From: Bugula neritina
Lineage: Eukaryota > Bryozoa > Gymnolaemata > Cheilostomatida > Bugulidae
Direction: 5' to 3'
Assembly: GCA_964035545.1 (NCBI GenBank)
Contig: OZ037771.1
Span: 12,156,980-12,220,979, forward strand
DNA: 64,000 nucleotides
Of this stretch, positions 10,541 through 23,975 are shown in pieces (within the stretch, counting starts at the first letter, position 1; each line of letters starts with the position of its first letter). A model generated the notes under the pieces. It did no database searches. It had not been told where the DNA came from and saw nothing but the letters and a program-made list of their open reading frames with translations. The position numbers and the translations under genes are program-made.

Positions 10541-12770
10541 ATGTTTAGTTAGACATACCATTAACGTCGTTGGCTTTATTAGTTCTATTTTAATGGATCA
10601 TATTATTATTTTTAATTCTTATTATTATCACTATCAGTAGCAAATAAATAATTTTATATTTGTTATTAGTTACTACTTATAGAAATTGAGTGCCACAGCT
10701 TGAGGGTTATAAAGTCAGTCTTAGTCAATGTAATGGGGATGCTGATACTGACATTTGGGTTTGAGCTCATAGTTAAATTGCTAACATCTACCTAAGGATA
10801 ACAGGAGTATTAAAATGTTAATTTATAAGGATTATAACCTTAGAGTGGAGATATTATTCTCAATTTATTTAGTTTTTACTTTACTAACTTTTATTTTATT
10901 CATCAACCTTACTGTTTATTTAAATAGCAAACTAAAGAATAATTATGAAGGCCTTTGAATTGAAGTACTTTTCTGTAGCTGATTAGATTTCAAGTATTAA
11001 AATAACATACTAAGACAGAATACCATTATATGAGCTAGATTAATAAAGTAAAGAAGATTTCTTTGTTAATCAAAATATAGGTGTCACATATGCCTATTTT
11101 TAAGATTATGTTCTTATATGTGCTGTCTTTTTAATATTTTTAAAGTGCTACATTTTGAGGGTAGCCTACATCAATATGACTGCCCTGTAATTGCTTGTCA
11201 ACTATAAGAGTTAGACCTATAAACTGTCTCATTTTCAAATTATCTTTACTTTTCTAATTGATGTTAACATGACTATTCCTATTAGTATTTTGGTGTTTAC
11301 CATTAGTAATGTTTGAAGTAACATCAATATCATTGTTAATTTGTCTAATTATTCAAATTTTAATATTCATCATTTGTGAACAGTAATAAAATTTTGTCTT
11401 TCTTAAATTAATGTGATGCTAGATTAGCTACTCTAGCAAGTGTGTATTGTGCAATGAGTACTAATGCCATATTTTTGCACTTCTTGTTCTATATAAATTA
11501 GATTTAAGGTAACAATTCCTAAAGCTATCGCATAATGCTGCTATCAGTTATAAAGATGTCACTGATCCAAACATTGAAAACCAGCTGAGTGCATGCAAGG
11601 TTGAAAACTTATTTTCTCTGGTTAGGTAAGTAGAAAGGTATTTGCTGTAATTTACAACTATTTTGTTTTCAACATCCTTGATGTTCATCTCTAAAAGATA
11701 AGTAGCACATAATGGTACCTGTTTTACTTAGCAGAAGAAATTATTATCAAAGCTCTATTACTACATTTTAAATTGTATGACACTCTTTTGACTACATTTG
11801 ATTTCATATCTCAAATAATTATATTTCTGACTCATGAAACTGTAACCACACACTTGAGAACAAAATAAAGAATGATATGGAAGCTTTCTTTAACTTTGTC
11901 AATTTAGTCAACAGCCAATGACTGAAAACATGTTTTGTACACTATTGATTGCCTCTCTATTTCCGCTATAAGGCAGAAACTTTAATCTCAAAATTTAAGA
12001 CACTGGCAATTCTTCCCAATAATACGTTGTTCAAAACAAATATTTTTTGCCAAGTAATATAGTATTTAATTATATTTTTTAGTCAAAGAAATTTGTTTGG
12101 TTTCTTGTGTCATCTTGAATAGGTTGTTATTCATTATCTTTTTCTTCGTGTTATGGCTATGAGTGTATATAACCTTTGCTGACAGGTTTTTCCCCCATCA
12201 CTATATGTTTCTCTGTTTACTCTCTAACAGTTTTATTTCCGTTCATTTTTTAGAGTTTACTAAAATGACATGGGTGTGCTTTGTTGTGGCTCCTAATTGA
12301 GCACATCCGTTGAGATCATTGGAAGTTTTGTTGAAACTGAGCTGAGGCCTCTTACTCCTAAAGGCAAGAATTTGAGTCATCTTAGCAACTTGTAGCATAT
12401 CAACATCGAACAGCACCATTCCACTACTCTAAGCTTAAGGTTTTGGCTGCATTAGATCAACAGGTAAGTTTAATAGTTTGTATTTCGTACACTATTTCAT
12501 GATGTCTGTTCAGCATTTACTTGGTAGCACACATTTATAGATTTTGCATTCTTTTAGTTTTTTGCAGTACAACTTTTCTACGCAACTATTACACTGTTGT
12601 TGCTGTTAATTGTAGTTTATTCTGCTTGACCATGCAATTATTGAATTATGTTGCAAAGGTGATTGAGTCCTTTTATTTAATTTAGTACACACTGGAAATC
12701 TGCAGTTTTTAGCCAATTTTTACATTTTAGCTGCCAATGAACAATGCTTTTTGCTTAAAATCAGTGAGAC
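10541..12770. other. Spacer of the inverted repeat, first part; one exon-like segment
   Basis: Unique AT-rich DNA between the arms. The only notable item is 12386-12463 (+): 26 open codons (QLVAYQHRTAPFHYSKLKVL and six more) bounded by AG upstream and a strong GTAAGT donor downstream, with a stop just before it in the same frame. The acceptor lacks a good pyrimidine tract. I could not link it to another exon. Confidence 0.4.
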
Positions 12771-12978
12771 ATCAAGAAATACACCTAAATAATCAAGGTT
12801 CTTCTTAATTTTGCATGATTTCTCATGTTTTTTCCTATTTATTCATTCCATTTGGATTGCCTACTGTTACAAACTAACCGTGGCGATCCCCAGTCAGAAG
12901 TTGCTGTAATTAGAAAAAAAGCATAGGAAATCAAAGAAAATTAAAAAGAGCCTTGATTATTTAGGTGTATTTATTGAT
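12771..12978. mobile_element. MITE-like hairpin element, ~208 bp
   Basis: Left end ATACACCTAAATAATCAAGG (12779-12798) is matched exactly by its reverse complement at 12951-12970. The pairing continues imperfectly inward (TTCTTCTTAATTTT against CTCTTTTTAATTTT) and a few bases outward (ATCAA). The loop is about 100 bp. No coding capacity. A non-autonomous DNA transposon is the likely explanation; I could not define a target-site duplication. Confidence 0.65.
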
Positions 12979-15933
12979 ATTTTTTTAGTTTCGGGCCAAA
13001 ACTCATGTTCATTAGCAAAAACTTGAGATCTTCAGTATGTACTAACTTAAATAAAATGAACCAATTGCAGTAAATTTCTGCATTTTCTAATACTTCTTAA
13101 ATTTATACCTAAAATAGTGCTGTCTTAAGAAAATGACACTAGCTGCTGTTTTCATGTATGTGCCCTAATTGTATTTAATGCTGTTGATTTGTTTAGTGCT
13201 TTTTCTATTTGTTTGTTATATAACTTTTCTTTTATGGTTGTTGCCAGCACCTAAAGCATTATTCATTAGTGTCAATTAATTTCTACTCACAGTTTTACTG
13301 TTACATAGTTTATAAAGCCCTTGTGTCAACTTTTCTAGATATCCTGGTTAAAATTGTTCTACTTGATGAATGGCATAGGGCATATGCAATAGCAAAACAG
13401 TTGCAGGCTGTTTTGGAAAAAAAATTGTGCATATAACCTTTATTTTATACATGTTATTTAGGCTTTGGTAGAACTGTTGGAGAGCCTTCCTCTTGAATAA
13501 AGCTACTCAACTTCCCGGATTCTACTTTATTGACATTAACCCACTACCTACAAAACGCCTTGAAATTTAGCTAATAAATTATGTATTTTGTGATTTTTTT
13601 TAAATGTACAATGTTATGTATGAATTACAATCAGTTTATATATATATATACATATCTTTTACTACTTAGTATTACAGTGTAAAAAGCATTTCAGGGTTAA
13701 CAATTTAATTAATTGGCCCTAACAGTAATTATGTATAATACAGATTTGCAGATGCTTTAAATGAACCCAAAAAGCTGATGTTGTTAAACAGTGTACAAAA
13801 TAGTCACCTCATATCAGCCAGACATGCTTAGTCATTACCTAGCATTAAAATCATATTATGAATGCAGTCAAGTTTTGATATGCATCCCTATTATTGATAG
13901 TTTGTGAACCAGCAATTAAATATCAAGAAGCAATATTACTAACCAATGTGCTGGTTAAAGAGTTTCAAGTTGTAGTTATAGTATCAAACTATTATAATGG
14001 CATAAAAACTATCAGTTAAAACATCTTATTAATATTTACTACAGGAATACATATTATAGGTGTGCTAAAAATCTGGTAGAAGCATCAATTATTTTAGATG
14101 TTTTGGATTTAGTATCTCTGTACTATAATGTAATATACTTGTGCTGTCTCCACAGTGCATTGATGGCACTAATGAATATTAATACATGCAGGCAGTGTTG
14201 GTAATGATTTATTGAAATAGGAGTTTAAAAACTGTTTAAACAACAATGAAAAGCCTGAGATTAGTCCAAGGAGAGGGGTATTTCAAGCTAGCAGATGAGC
14301 AATATAGATGCGAAAGTCTTGCCTAAAAATCATTATTGTAGCAAGTGATGCAAAATCTTCTAAGATGCTATGACTGTAGCAGTTTGCTACTAGTCTCAAG
14401 TAACAAACCAAATAGCCTTTCTTTGTGCCATCATCATCATCATCATCAGTTTTTACATTGGTTTGTTAATTACTTCATAAATCATTTATTACTTCATGCA
14501 ATATTTGTTCCTGCAATTTTGCAGAGTGGCAAAATGCATTTCAAAGACATATATTAAGTGATTTTAATTATACTAGAATTTTCAAACCAAGAATTTTTGG
14601 GGAGTTTTCTTCTTCCTAAGACATATGTGGCAATTGAACACATAATAAGTTGTGGGCCACAACTCCTTTATACAACCTTGCAAGAAATTATGCAGCCATT
14701 TAAATAGAAAAGGAATTATTGAATTTATTTATTCAACATTATTAGTATTTTACAAATATTTGTTGCATTTAATTAATGAGCATAAAATTTGTTTTACAAA
14801 CCCTGTAATTAACAGCATGGTAAAAATATATTATATATACTGGTATATATTTTGTATTGTATTAGATTTAGGCTACATTGCTAATTAAAATGAGTTAATG
14901 GCTAAGTTTAAATATCTTCGACTTATAGATTACATTTTTATGTGCTATAAAAATTTAACTCGTTTGTTACGACATTTCTCCATGCATAAAAGCAAAACTT
15001 ACGGCAAGAAATCCTTAGCTAGAAAGATAAATAATAATTTACTTTAATTACATCAAAAGCTAATATCAGCAAGCATTCTATAAATAATGGGAATTTACCT
15101 AGTGTAATTTTTCTTAAACTAGCTAAGCTTGCTTGGTACTTTAATAAGTTTATTGGCATAGTGTATTATGTTATACTTATATATTTTTAAGACTTTAAGG
15201 AAAATGATGTTTTAGCTGCGTTATTCCTAATGCAAGCCTTATAAATTTACAATATATACTAAAATATTATATTTGTAATTAGAAAGAAAACAAATTACTT
15301 TCATAAACTTATAATTATTGCATTCTGTTATTGTTAATGCTAGAATAACAAATTGAACACGGCATATGCTTCCCTAACCAGATGCTTTTAAACGGATTAA
15401 AAATAATTTGTCAATTTCTAATTATGAGGAACAAACTCCTGGGTAGTTTCTACATTTGCGCATGATTTTATCAAGATAGGCTTGCTTTTGTGTCAACCTG
15501 TAGCCAGTGCAACTATACTTTATGTAACGAGTAAAACAGACTCATTTCAAAGTACACAGTCTAAAGGGTAGGAATTACTACAAAGAAAAGTGCCGGTTAA
15601 AAGTTAATTATAATTGGAAAAAAGGTGAAATATCAGTCAGAAATTAAAAAGTGTCAACTAAAAAGGTGTATTGTTATTTCTTTTTGGCTTAATGAAAATG
15701 TTTTTTGAGGAAGAAGTACGAGAAACATCTAGGAGGGGTTCATATCCACCACTGGCGACTACCTGTTTATTGATGAAGAACTATCCAATGATAGTACAGT
15801 ATTATGGTCTTTTGCCTTATAATTGGCTTTGATTTTTTTATGTCTAATTACGATATACTAAACAGATGCAAAGTATGTTGTGCATAGGCAGTTTTTTTAT
15901 GTCTCTAAACAACATTCTAGGAAAATATATACT
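12979..15933. other. Spacer of the inverted repeat, second part; nothing recognised
   Basis: AT-rich unique sequence with a short TA run near 13639 and a CAT run near 14429. Open frames of 70-78 codons at 14345-14557 and 14652-14888 are rich in I, Y, F and N, as expected of random AT-rich DNA, and match nothing I know. Confidence 0.5.
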
Positions 15934-16385
15934 GAGAAAAATATAGGATAAAGAACAAAGAGTGTGGTGTAGTGATTGAAAAACTGAAGCAAAACCTGAG
16001 AGCTGTAAGCCAGAAGATAAACAGATATACAGAATGAGTTGATCAATATAACCAGAACACAATGTTTACAATGATAAGCGCTTTTATCAAGAATTACGAG
16101 GAAATAAATGTACATCTAAAGAGGCACCTGACAAGGAAATCAAAAGCATTCTGATAAAATATATGGGGTCAGCCAACTAAAAATAATACCAATGCAGAAT
16201 GGCTAAATAAAGTAAGCAACAAATTGGAGCATATGTAAAGACAAGGAAATTAGATCTCAGAAACGATGCAAACAACTGGAATAGCAATTAATGTCATAAG
16301 GTTGATAAGAAAAAGCAGGAAACCTAGAAAACACAACTGAAATACCTGGAAGAAAAGATAGGAGAAATAAAGATCAAACTAAGAA

Positions 16386-16890
16386 TTGTCCAAGGAGACT
16401 CTTTATCTCTATCCCTTTTCTCCAACTACCGATTCGCATGACAGAAGCGGCTCAATGATGCAAATTTCGACGAGACAGAAAACAAACCATCTCCTATATG
16501 TGGATGACCTGAAGGTAAATAGGAAATCAAAGTCAGAACTGGAAGCTTTGGTAAACACTGCCAGGATCTTCACAAGGAATATAGAAATGAAATTTGGATT
16601 AAAAAATGTGCCACACTGGTTATGAGAAAGGGAAAGAAAATCAAGGACACAGGAATCAGTTTGCCTGATGAACAGGTAATCAAAGATCTGGGTGAGAAGC
16701 CGTATAAATATCTAGGAGTTCTTGAGATTGATAGAATACAAATATATGAAATGAAAAATAAGATCAAGGAGTACTACAAACAAATAAGAAAAGTTCTGGA
16801 TTCAAAACTGAATGGTGAGAACACAATCAAAGCAATAAACACATGGGCAGTAACAGCAGTGCATTACACAGCTAGAATACTTGACTGAAC
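16386..16890 (+). pseudogene. LINE reverse transcriptase palm and thumb remnant
   Basis: From 16386 the frame gives KETLYLYPFSP (frameshifted from a GDSLSPLLF motif), then TNHLLYVDDLKVNRKSKSEL with catalytic YVDD, then FTRNIEMKFGLKN. A frameshift at about 16610 moves to MRKGKKIKDTGISLPDEQVI, GEKPYKYLGVLEIDRIQIYE and INTWAVTAVHYTARILD, ending at a stop at 16888. Motif A is deleted. Nonfunctional. Confidence 0.75.
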
Positions 16891-17490
16891 TGTTTCATGA
16901 GCTAAAAGATATGGACTGAAAGACAAGGAAGCTAATGACAACAAACCGTGCACCCTATCCGAGAGCAGATGTAGGCAGGCTGTATTTTAGCAGAAGGGAA
17001 GGCGGTAGAAGAATGTTGTCAACTGAAAAATGCATAAATATTGAAAACTGCAGCATGTCAGACTACATAAATATAACATAGACTGATAGGAACACCACAC
17101 TGAATACCTTCCTAAAAGACAAAACAGCGGTAGAACTAAATAATGATAAAGTGATAGAAAGAACTGATGAGTGTAAAGAAAAAGCTTCGCGTGGTCAATA
17201 CATCAAAATGGTGGAAGACATGAAAGCATTTTCCTGGAACTGGTTGAAGTATGGTTGGCTGAAAAAAGAAACAGAAGGACTGCTGACAGCTGCGCAAGAT
17301 CAACTATTCACTACTAGAAATTATAAAGTGGCTATGATGAGAGAACAGGGTAGCAAGAAGTGTGGAATGTGTAACGCAAGAGACAAAACTTCGATGCACG
17401 TATTGAGTGAGTTTGAGAAGGTAGCAGAAGGAGAATATAAGAAAAAACACAACCTTTTGGCATTGATAATTTCAATAGTAGTTGTGTGAA
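16891..17490 (+). pseudogene. LINE linker and zinc-knuckle remnant
   Basis: After stops near 16890, residues resembling the conserved linker survive in mixed frames to about 17150. The longest open part, 17151-17489, reads IERTDECKEKASRGQYIKMV, then WNWLKYGWLKKETEGLLTAA and KKCGMCNARDKTSMHVLSEF. The CxxCx7H pattern is intact here but the final cysteine is replaced. It leads directly to the endonuclease. Confidence 0.65.
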
Positions 17491-17599
17491 CTTCGTGGGT
17501 TTCAGAAAAGTAAGAATTGGTACGACCATCAAGCAGAATCAGTACTGGAAAATGATAATGTAAAAACCTTGTAAGATTTTAACATACACACTGACGTAG

Positions 17600-17995
17600 T
17601 CATCAAAGTTAGGAGACCCGATATATTAGTAGTTGACAAGCATAATGCTGAAACAACGATAATTGATATCACAGTCCCTGTTAACTACAGAGTAAAAGAA
17701 AAAAATTCGAAAAGTTAGGAAAATATCAGAATTTAGCACTAGAATAAACCCGCCTTTGGAAAACATCAAAAGAGTCATCCCGTTGTAACTGGAGCCTTTG
17801 GAGCTTTATACAAGATTGTAGACTGGCTGACACTACTTGGAGTAGCTGAAAACAAATGCTCACTAATTCAGCAGACACCCTTACTAGGATCAGGATAAGC
17901 TCACATCCTGAGGAAAGTTCTATCCATTTCAGCCTAGTATAACTAGGCCAATGATAAAAGGTTACACCAGCTAAAAAACTGCGGTCAATCAACAA
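17600..17995 (+). pseudogene. LINE restriction-like endonuclease remnant
   Basis: Starting near 17605 the plus strand reads VRRPDILVVDKHNAETTIID and then ITVPVNYRVKEKNSK, the PD-(x)n-D core of the restriction-like endonuclease of R2-superfamily elements, followed by a frameshift. About 60 bases later HPVVTGAFGALYKIVDWL corresponds to the C-terminal tail of the same family. Ends just before the AAT tail. Confidence 0.75.
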
Positions 17996-18005
17996 TAATA
18001 ATAAT

Positions 18006-19067
18006 ATACAACTATATTAGTGCAGTTGGTTCTATTATTAGATTAGCATATCGATTATGACTTTTCGATTGCCACCCTGATACTATGAGTAAAATGTACA
18101 AGCATACGTGAAAGTATAGATATGATCATAAGTATAAAAATAGGTATAAGTATAAATATAGGTACAAGTATAAAACGAATGATTATATTAATAATAATAT
18201 TAGTCAGTGATACCTATAACCGTAATGGTTTTTAGACTTACAGTTATCATTAACATTAGCTGAGTAATATGATTAGTTAAAATAATGGTATTCATTATTA
18301 TATCATAGTTATAAGTTATAACTTTAGTCTCTAAAGAGCAACAGCAAGTGTAATTGGGATATTCATATTAAATTTCATATTCACATGGTGCAATGTTTAT
18401 GTTATGAACTAATTTATTCCTTCAACATTTAACTATAAATATGATTAACACTAACTTTGACCAGCAGTATTACTAAAAGAAGCGTATTACACATATAAGA
18501 TAATAAAATTCTAGTAGTAGGACTAATAGTATTACTAGGTCCAGTATTATTCTTGTTATCTTATTCATCATTCATGAGTTATCAAATTTAAAATTACTAC
18601 TTATTAGCATCAGCATATAAAAAGTAAGTTCATTAGGAATAATTATCATGAGGTATGATCTATGATTTGCATTATCTATATATAGTTTAATATCAATATG
18701 ATATATTATTATTGCTGATAGTCTATGTTATAGTTAAATTTATACTTATCCTTACAGTTACCTATAGTAGCACTTATTAGTTATTTGTGGTAGCCAAACT
18801 AATGTTTAATATTAATAAATTAAACTGAGTATCATAAAAGTGTTACTAATAATTTTAATTATAATCGTAATGGTGATCATATTACTTTATTATAATTATT
18901 ATATTTAATCATTAATGCTAAACTGAGTTAATGTATATACTTTGAGTTTTACTATTACTCATTATATTTACACTTATAGTAAAACTAAATATGTAAAAGT
19001 TATACCTATACTATTATTATTCGTATTTCATTAGACTTACATCTAAGATCGCAGTCCTATTACTACT
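18006..19067. other. Arm sequence, cryptically simple, no gene
   Basis: Mirror of about 6600-7640. Contains TATACCTATTTTTAT-type words and TATGATATAATAATG-type stretches; nothing coding. Confidence 0.5.
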
Positions 19068-19099
19068 ACCACTAATACTAGTACTACTACTAGTACTAG

Positions 19100-19134
<35 letters not shown>

Positions 19135-19190
19135 ATAGTACTGTTACTACTACTACTACTAGTACTACTACTAGGTCTACTACTGTACTA
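19068..19190 (+). repeat. CTA trinucleotide microsatellite
   Basis: About 120 bp of ACTACTACT with occasional AGT units, the reverse complement of the TAG tract in the left arm. The internal order of interruptions differs between the arms, so it has mutated independently. Confidence 0.9.
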
Positions 19191-19707
19191 GTACAACTAC
19201 AAACTTTGAAAATAACTGCAAGAAAGGTATGACTTACTCTTTTTCTTAGTCTTACTGTGACTCTCAGTCGTAATGTAAAATAAAATTGTGAACTGTAAAG
19301 TTAAACCCAAGGCTGAAATTTATTTAATTAAATTGAGACAATCTGAATCATTGGCTCAATCCTTGAGTTTGACTATTACTATTATTATTAGTGTTACGAT
19401 TGTCATTGTGATTATCATTGGCATTATGCCATTATCATTATGATTATGATTGTAATTGTTATTGTGGTAATTCTAACATTAATTATAATCATAAATTAAA
19501 AGGTACTGATTAATGATAATTATTTTCATTTTGTAATCATAATGATAATCATAATGATGTAAATTTTGATGTAAAACCAAAATACTAAAACTAAAAGTAA
19601 AAGTTATAAAATTAAATGATAAAATATTATAATGATAATTATTATATTTATTATATTATTATTGAATATATTATTTCATTAGAAAATAGGTTGCAGCTTA
19701 GCATGAT
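19191..19707. other. Arm sequence, cryptically simple, no gene
   Basis: Mirror of about 5941-6460. Confidence 0.5.
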
Positions 19708-19835
19708 TAAAATTCAGTAAAAATTAGTTTACCAACAGCAAACATGCATGCGTCTTGTCAACATTCAATTCGTAGTGCTATAGCGAAGCCAGATTACTGG
19801 TAGTACGACTACTAGAACTACTACTACTAGTGATG
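19708..19835 (-). repeat. Single copy of the 127-bp unit
   Basis: Reverse complement of one unit at 5561-5940, with a few substitutions (for example GTGCTATAGC where the left arm implies GTGTCATAGC). Only one unit is present in this arm. Confidence 0.9.
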
Positions 19836-22800
19836 GATTACAGATCCTTGGCGATTTTAGCTGTGAGTGACCTTTACCTCACATTCTCGTCATGTGCGCG
19901 GCATTAGACTAAGTAGAGGGTATAAAGCGCTGAGCTGGAAAAGAAATAATATATTATAATTATAGGTAATACTAATAGTAATATAATTTATGGTAATATA
20001 TAGGTAATATTATTGAGTTCATTGGTATGGAGTATAGACCTATCACTGATAGTATCAGTATCAGCTACCACTTACGTACTACTTCAACTTATAACTTACT
20101 ACTCAACTCAAACTGCTTGGAATCATTTGTCTTTGATCATATTGGCATTGTCATTGTGATTGTAGTAACTATTAATATTTTTAGTTCAATATCAATGTCG
20201 AACATATTGTAATAACTAATAAGATAATCATAAGGTTGATATATTTTGCTAATACTAATACTAATAGTTATAGTAATTCAGTGTCACTCTCACTCTGTCA
20301 CTGTCAGTGGACTGTTGGAGTGAGACTCAGACTTAGAGTTACTGTTAGAGACAGAGTGAGTCCGAGTAAGTCTGAGTGTTGGTAATAGTAATAGTCATAT
20401 AAATTTAAATTATATTTACTTATTTCTAGCAATCACAATGGCAATAGTTATAGTAACTTTCACTTACTCTTAAATCATTGAACCTGAACTAAAAGTAAAA
20501 TTAAGCATTATGATTATGATTATCATTATGATTATACCTGTGATTTTATTATGTTTAAATTAAAAATTAATATCATGATAATATCATAGTGATAGACATA
20601 TTATTGATAAATGATAATGTAAAAGTAATTTGATAAATTATACATTGATTTTGAATTAGGGTGATACTGATACTAGACCGGTACTGAAAGTGATAGTAAT
20701 ACTAATAGTAATAGTAATAGTCATATAAATTTAAGTTATATTTACTCATTACCGGCAATCACAATGGCAATAGTAACTTAAACTGTAACAGTAATGGTAT
20801 GGGTATGTTTGAAATTGTCACTATCAATATTGCTATGAATCAAAATATAATGCTATCATACCAATAATTTAAAATAGTATTACAAAGCTTCAGTTGCAAC
20901 TTTTACTTGTACCAATTTGGAATTTTGAATTATACATATTCTTAGTTAAAGTCTTCAAGTTCATTGTCAAAATGAACTTGAAATTAAAGACTTAGTCGTA
21001 AAAATTAAACTAAGACTGACTGTAAGTGACTAAGATTAAAAATAAGTAATTTTAAATATCGATTTAGTATTTTTCTTACTCTTTGTCTTAAAATTGACTT
21101 TTATTTTGCACCTACTCCTGGTCAATGACTCTTTGTTCTATTTATATTACTATTGCTATTAGTATAATTGACTTAAATTTAATAATAGATATGATTATAT
21201 CTTTATAAATGTGATATTTGATTTTATGAATAGTAATTCGAAAACTCTTTGGTATTATTTATTTTTGATCATTGTAATTATTATCATTATATTTGTATAA
21301 TAATTATGATTATCAAATTCAATATCGATATTTGTATTATGGTATGGATATCTGCCTCCATCCCATGTTCTGTTTTGCAGTGCCTTTTTACATTCACGTC
21401 TAGGTTCACATTGCGATGGTCATACTGATAGCACTTGGGGACAGTGATGAGCATAATGATTATCACTAATATTAAGATTATCGTAATTAGGATTTAGAAT
21501 AATTTAATAAACAAGCAACTTAAAACAAATGTTTTTACTAATATACATATTAATTACTAATATAAATATACTACTATGAATATTATAATTATTATACTTT
21601 ACAATTCAAAGTAAGATAATCATAATACGAACTGGTAAAACTAAATATAAAGTAAATGTAATAATACTAATAGTAGTTATCCATTCCCCTTTGGTTTCAC
21701 ATACTAATAATTGGAAACCTCTGTCCTAATATTATTTCTATTAATATTGCTCAAAGTTTGATCCCTATTTAATTTTATAGTTCACTCACCAGCTACATAA
21801 TTTTATTAAAATACATGTGGTATTGGTTATAGTAATAGTGAAACTTGAAGTTGAATAGCATGCTTATTACTCACTGCTCTTTGCTTACATTATTAGGGTT
21901 ACTATTTAGTCTTAGAGATACCCTAACATAAACTTGAAAGCTGGAGGTAGTACTAGTCTAGTGCTGTGTTAATCCTACACTGTTGACTTATCAACACTGT
22001 GACTATAATTATGACTCCTAAGTCAAAGTCATTTTCATATAGTAGTAATCACTATGACAGACTGAAAGTCAGGATGACTAAATATAATGGTAAAGTGTGT
22101 AAGAATAAATCATACTCAATCAATTACTTTTAGTTTTGTTACCAGTGTTGGGTCAACTTTCAGAATAAAGAATAAATATAATTATAAAGATAAATGGATA
22201 AAAATTCCAATCATGGTTTAATGTGCCTATTTTAAGCTGTTAATTTAATTACTATAATATAAGTGCTCAAAATACAACTTTTGATTTTCATAATTATGTT
22301 TTAATTTAATACAGACACCATAGTATCATATACAGTAGAATCAGTTGTATCTTATTTAATAATGAAGTAACTTATTGGAGCTTTCACAGTTATTAATTAT
22401 TCACTTGTTAGTCTTTGAACTGGGACAATGTTTGAAACTTGAAGTAGAATGAAGTTTGATTTCAGTTACCGCAATGGTATATGCAGTCACAATAGGAATA
22501 CGCATATAACTATGTTTATATTTGTGAAAAATATATAGTCAAAACTAGATAAGGTAATAGTAATTATAATTGGTTTCACTTTTAATATATTCCTATAAAC
22601 TGGAAAATAGACAGAAGCATTTAATCATGAAAGTAAACCTAGTGGAAGTAAATCAATTCACTAAGTATAGTAAAATATTTACTATTCAGTGAGTTTATTT
22701 ACTTTAGTTAATTGTACTTGATTATTTCTGTCGGTTTTTCAGTTGATTTTTCTACCTTTTGCTATAGCATATCAAACTACCACAGAGTCATGCTTCCGTA

Positions 22801-23092
22801 TTACAATTATAAAAATAGTGTTACTGTGTAATGTTATAGTAATGTAATAGTAATATTTGGATCATTGTAAGTATTTCTGTTGTTGTACTGATTGATAAAT
22901 ATTTTTTAGCTTGCATGGATATTTGCAACGATCAAGATGTCATTTGAACCTGGACTGGAATAAAGATGGCAAATCGAGAAGCTAGCTACAATTATTCTGC
23001 AGAAAGAAACTTGGTAAGCAAAAATAAGCTGCAGCATTAAGCAGTAAGCAATATGACGATGAACTTTGCTTGATTTTGATTGACCTTAAAAT
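19836..23092. other. Cryptically simple AT-rich domain, right arm
   Basis: Mirror of 2311-5560. A patch at about 20280-20380 with GAGTGAGACTCAGACTTAG words is longer than the left-arm version. No coding signal. Confidence 0.6.
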
Positions 23093-23136
23093 ATCCTGGT
23101 CACCTTTCACCAACGTGGTCCTGCGCGGGTGGCGGG
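23093..23136 (-). mobile_element. 44-bp RTE 3'-end micro-insertion with target-site duplication, right-arm copy
   Basis: Reverse complement of the left-arm insertion, but it preserves CCCGCCACCCGCGCAGG on the minus strand, even closer to the RTE 3' end at 37204. Perfect 12-bp direct repeats TGACCTTAAAAT lie at 23081-23092 and 23137-23148. Finding it in both arms shows it predates the duplication. Confidence 0.8.
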
Positions 23137-23148
23137 TGACCTTAAAAT

Positions 23149-23764
23149 GTCTGTTGCACGTAAAATAAATTTTGTGACAGTCAAAAGTATGCTGATCTTT
23201 TTCGTATTTCAGTGCATCGGTGTCTTAGCTTAAGAGCTGAACCCAACAATTATGATCTAAAGCTGTTTTTTACTAGAAAGTGATTTTACTGTCTTTCTGA
23301 TTATTCTTGGTTTTTCAGCTTGATGAATTGAATAAATGGATTTGATTTCGGGTATTATGTAATGGATGAAAGAAATTTTTCTTAAATTTGTACTGAGCAA
23401 TTTTTGCTATTGCTATGATGTTTAGTGATAAAATTGCACCCTTAATAACCTTGAAAAATTTCATTACTAGCATTTGTTTATGTTCATTTTTAGGAAATTG
23501 AAATGAAGACACAACTCACCGATGCTATTTCACAGTGCCTGCATGCAGTTTATCTAAAAAGGTACTCCTATTAGCTGGCTCTTGCCCAATACCTGGTTGT
23601 CTCTGTAACTATTTTTTACTCGCAGATGGGTTTTCTGAACTTGATATTTTATTGATTTTGAAAGTTATAGTGAGCTCTGAGTTTGCTAGCATCGTTTTTA
23701 AAGACTTGCTGGAGTTCTCATCAACATTTTTTAAGTCGATGGTGTTAGTCTGGAAGCTCTCTCA
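23149..23764. other. Arm sequence without recognisable gene
   Basis: Mirror of about 1661-2255. An open frame from 23535 into the CT tract corresponds to the minus-strand one at 1471-1869; its length comes from the low-complexity DNA. Confidence 0.5.
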
Positions 23765-23918
23765 CTCCTCTCTCTGTCTCTTTCTCTCACACCTTCCACT
23801 CAACCTCCCTCTCTCTCTCTCCCACTCTCTGTCTCTCCCACCTTCTCTCTCTCTCTTCTAACCTTTCTCTCCTATCTTTTCCACTATCTCTCTGACTCTC
23901 TCCCTTTCTCTCTTCTAC

Positions 23919-23974
<56 letters not shown>

Positions 23975-23975
23975 G
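23765..23975. repeat. CT microsatellite tract
   Basis: Pyrimidine tract with a clean (CT)n run at about 23925-23974. The minus-strand glutamate/arginine dipeptide frame across it is an artefact of the repeat. Confidence 0.95.

Larger units (their letters stand above)
15934..18005 (+). mobile_element. Decayed REL-endonuclease LINE, right-arm copy, 5'-truncated at the repeat boundary
   Basis: Same element as 7640-10540 in mirror orientation. It begins abruptly at 15934 inside the pre-RT coding region because the inverted repeat ends there, and finishes in an (AAT)n tail near 18005. It shares the internal RT deletion with the left copy, so the element was already dead when the arms duplicated. 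The N-terminal domain is absent here. Confidence 0.8.
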
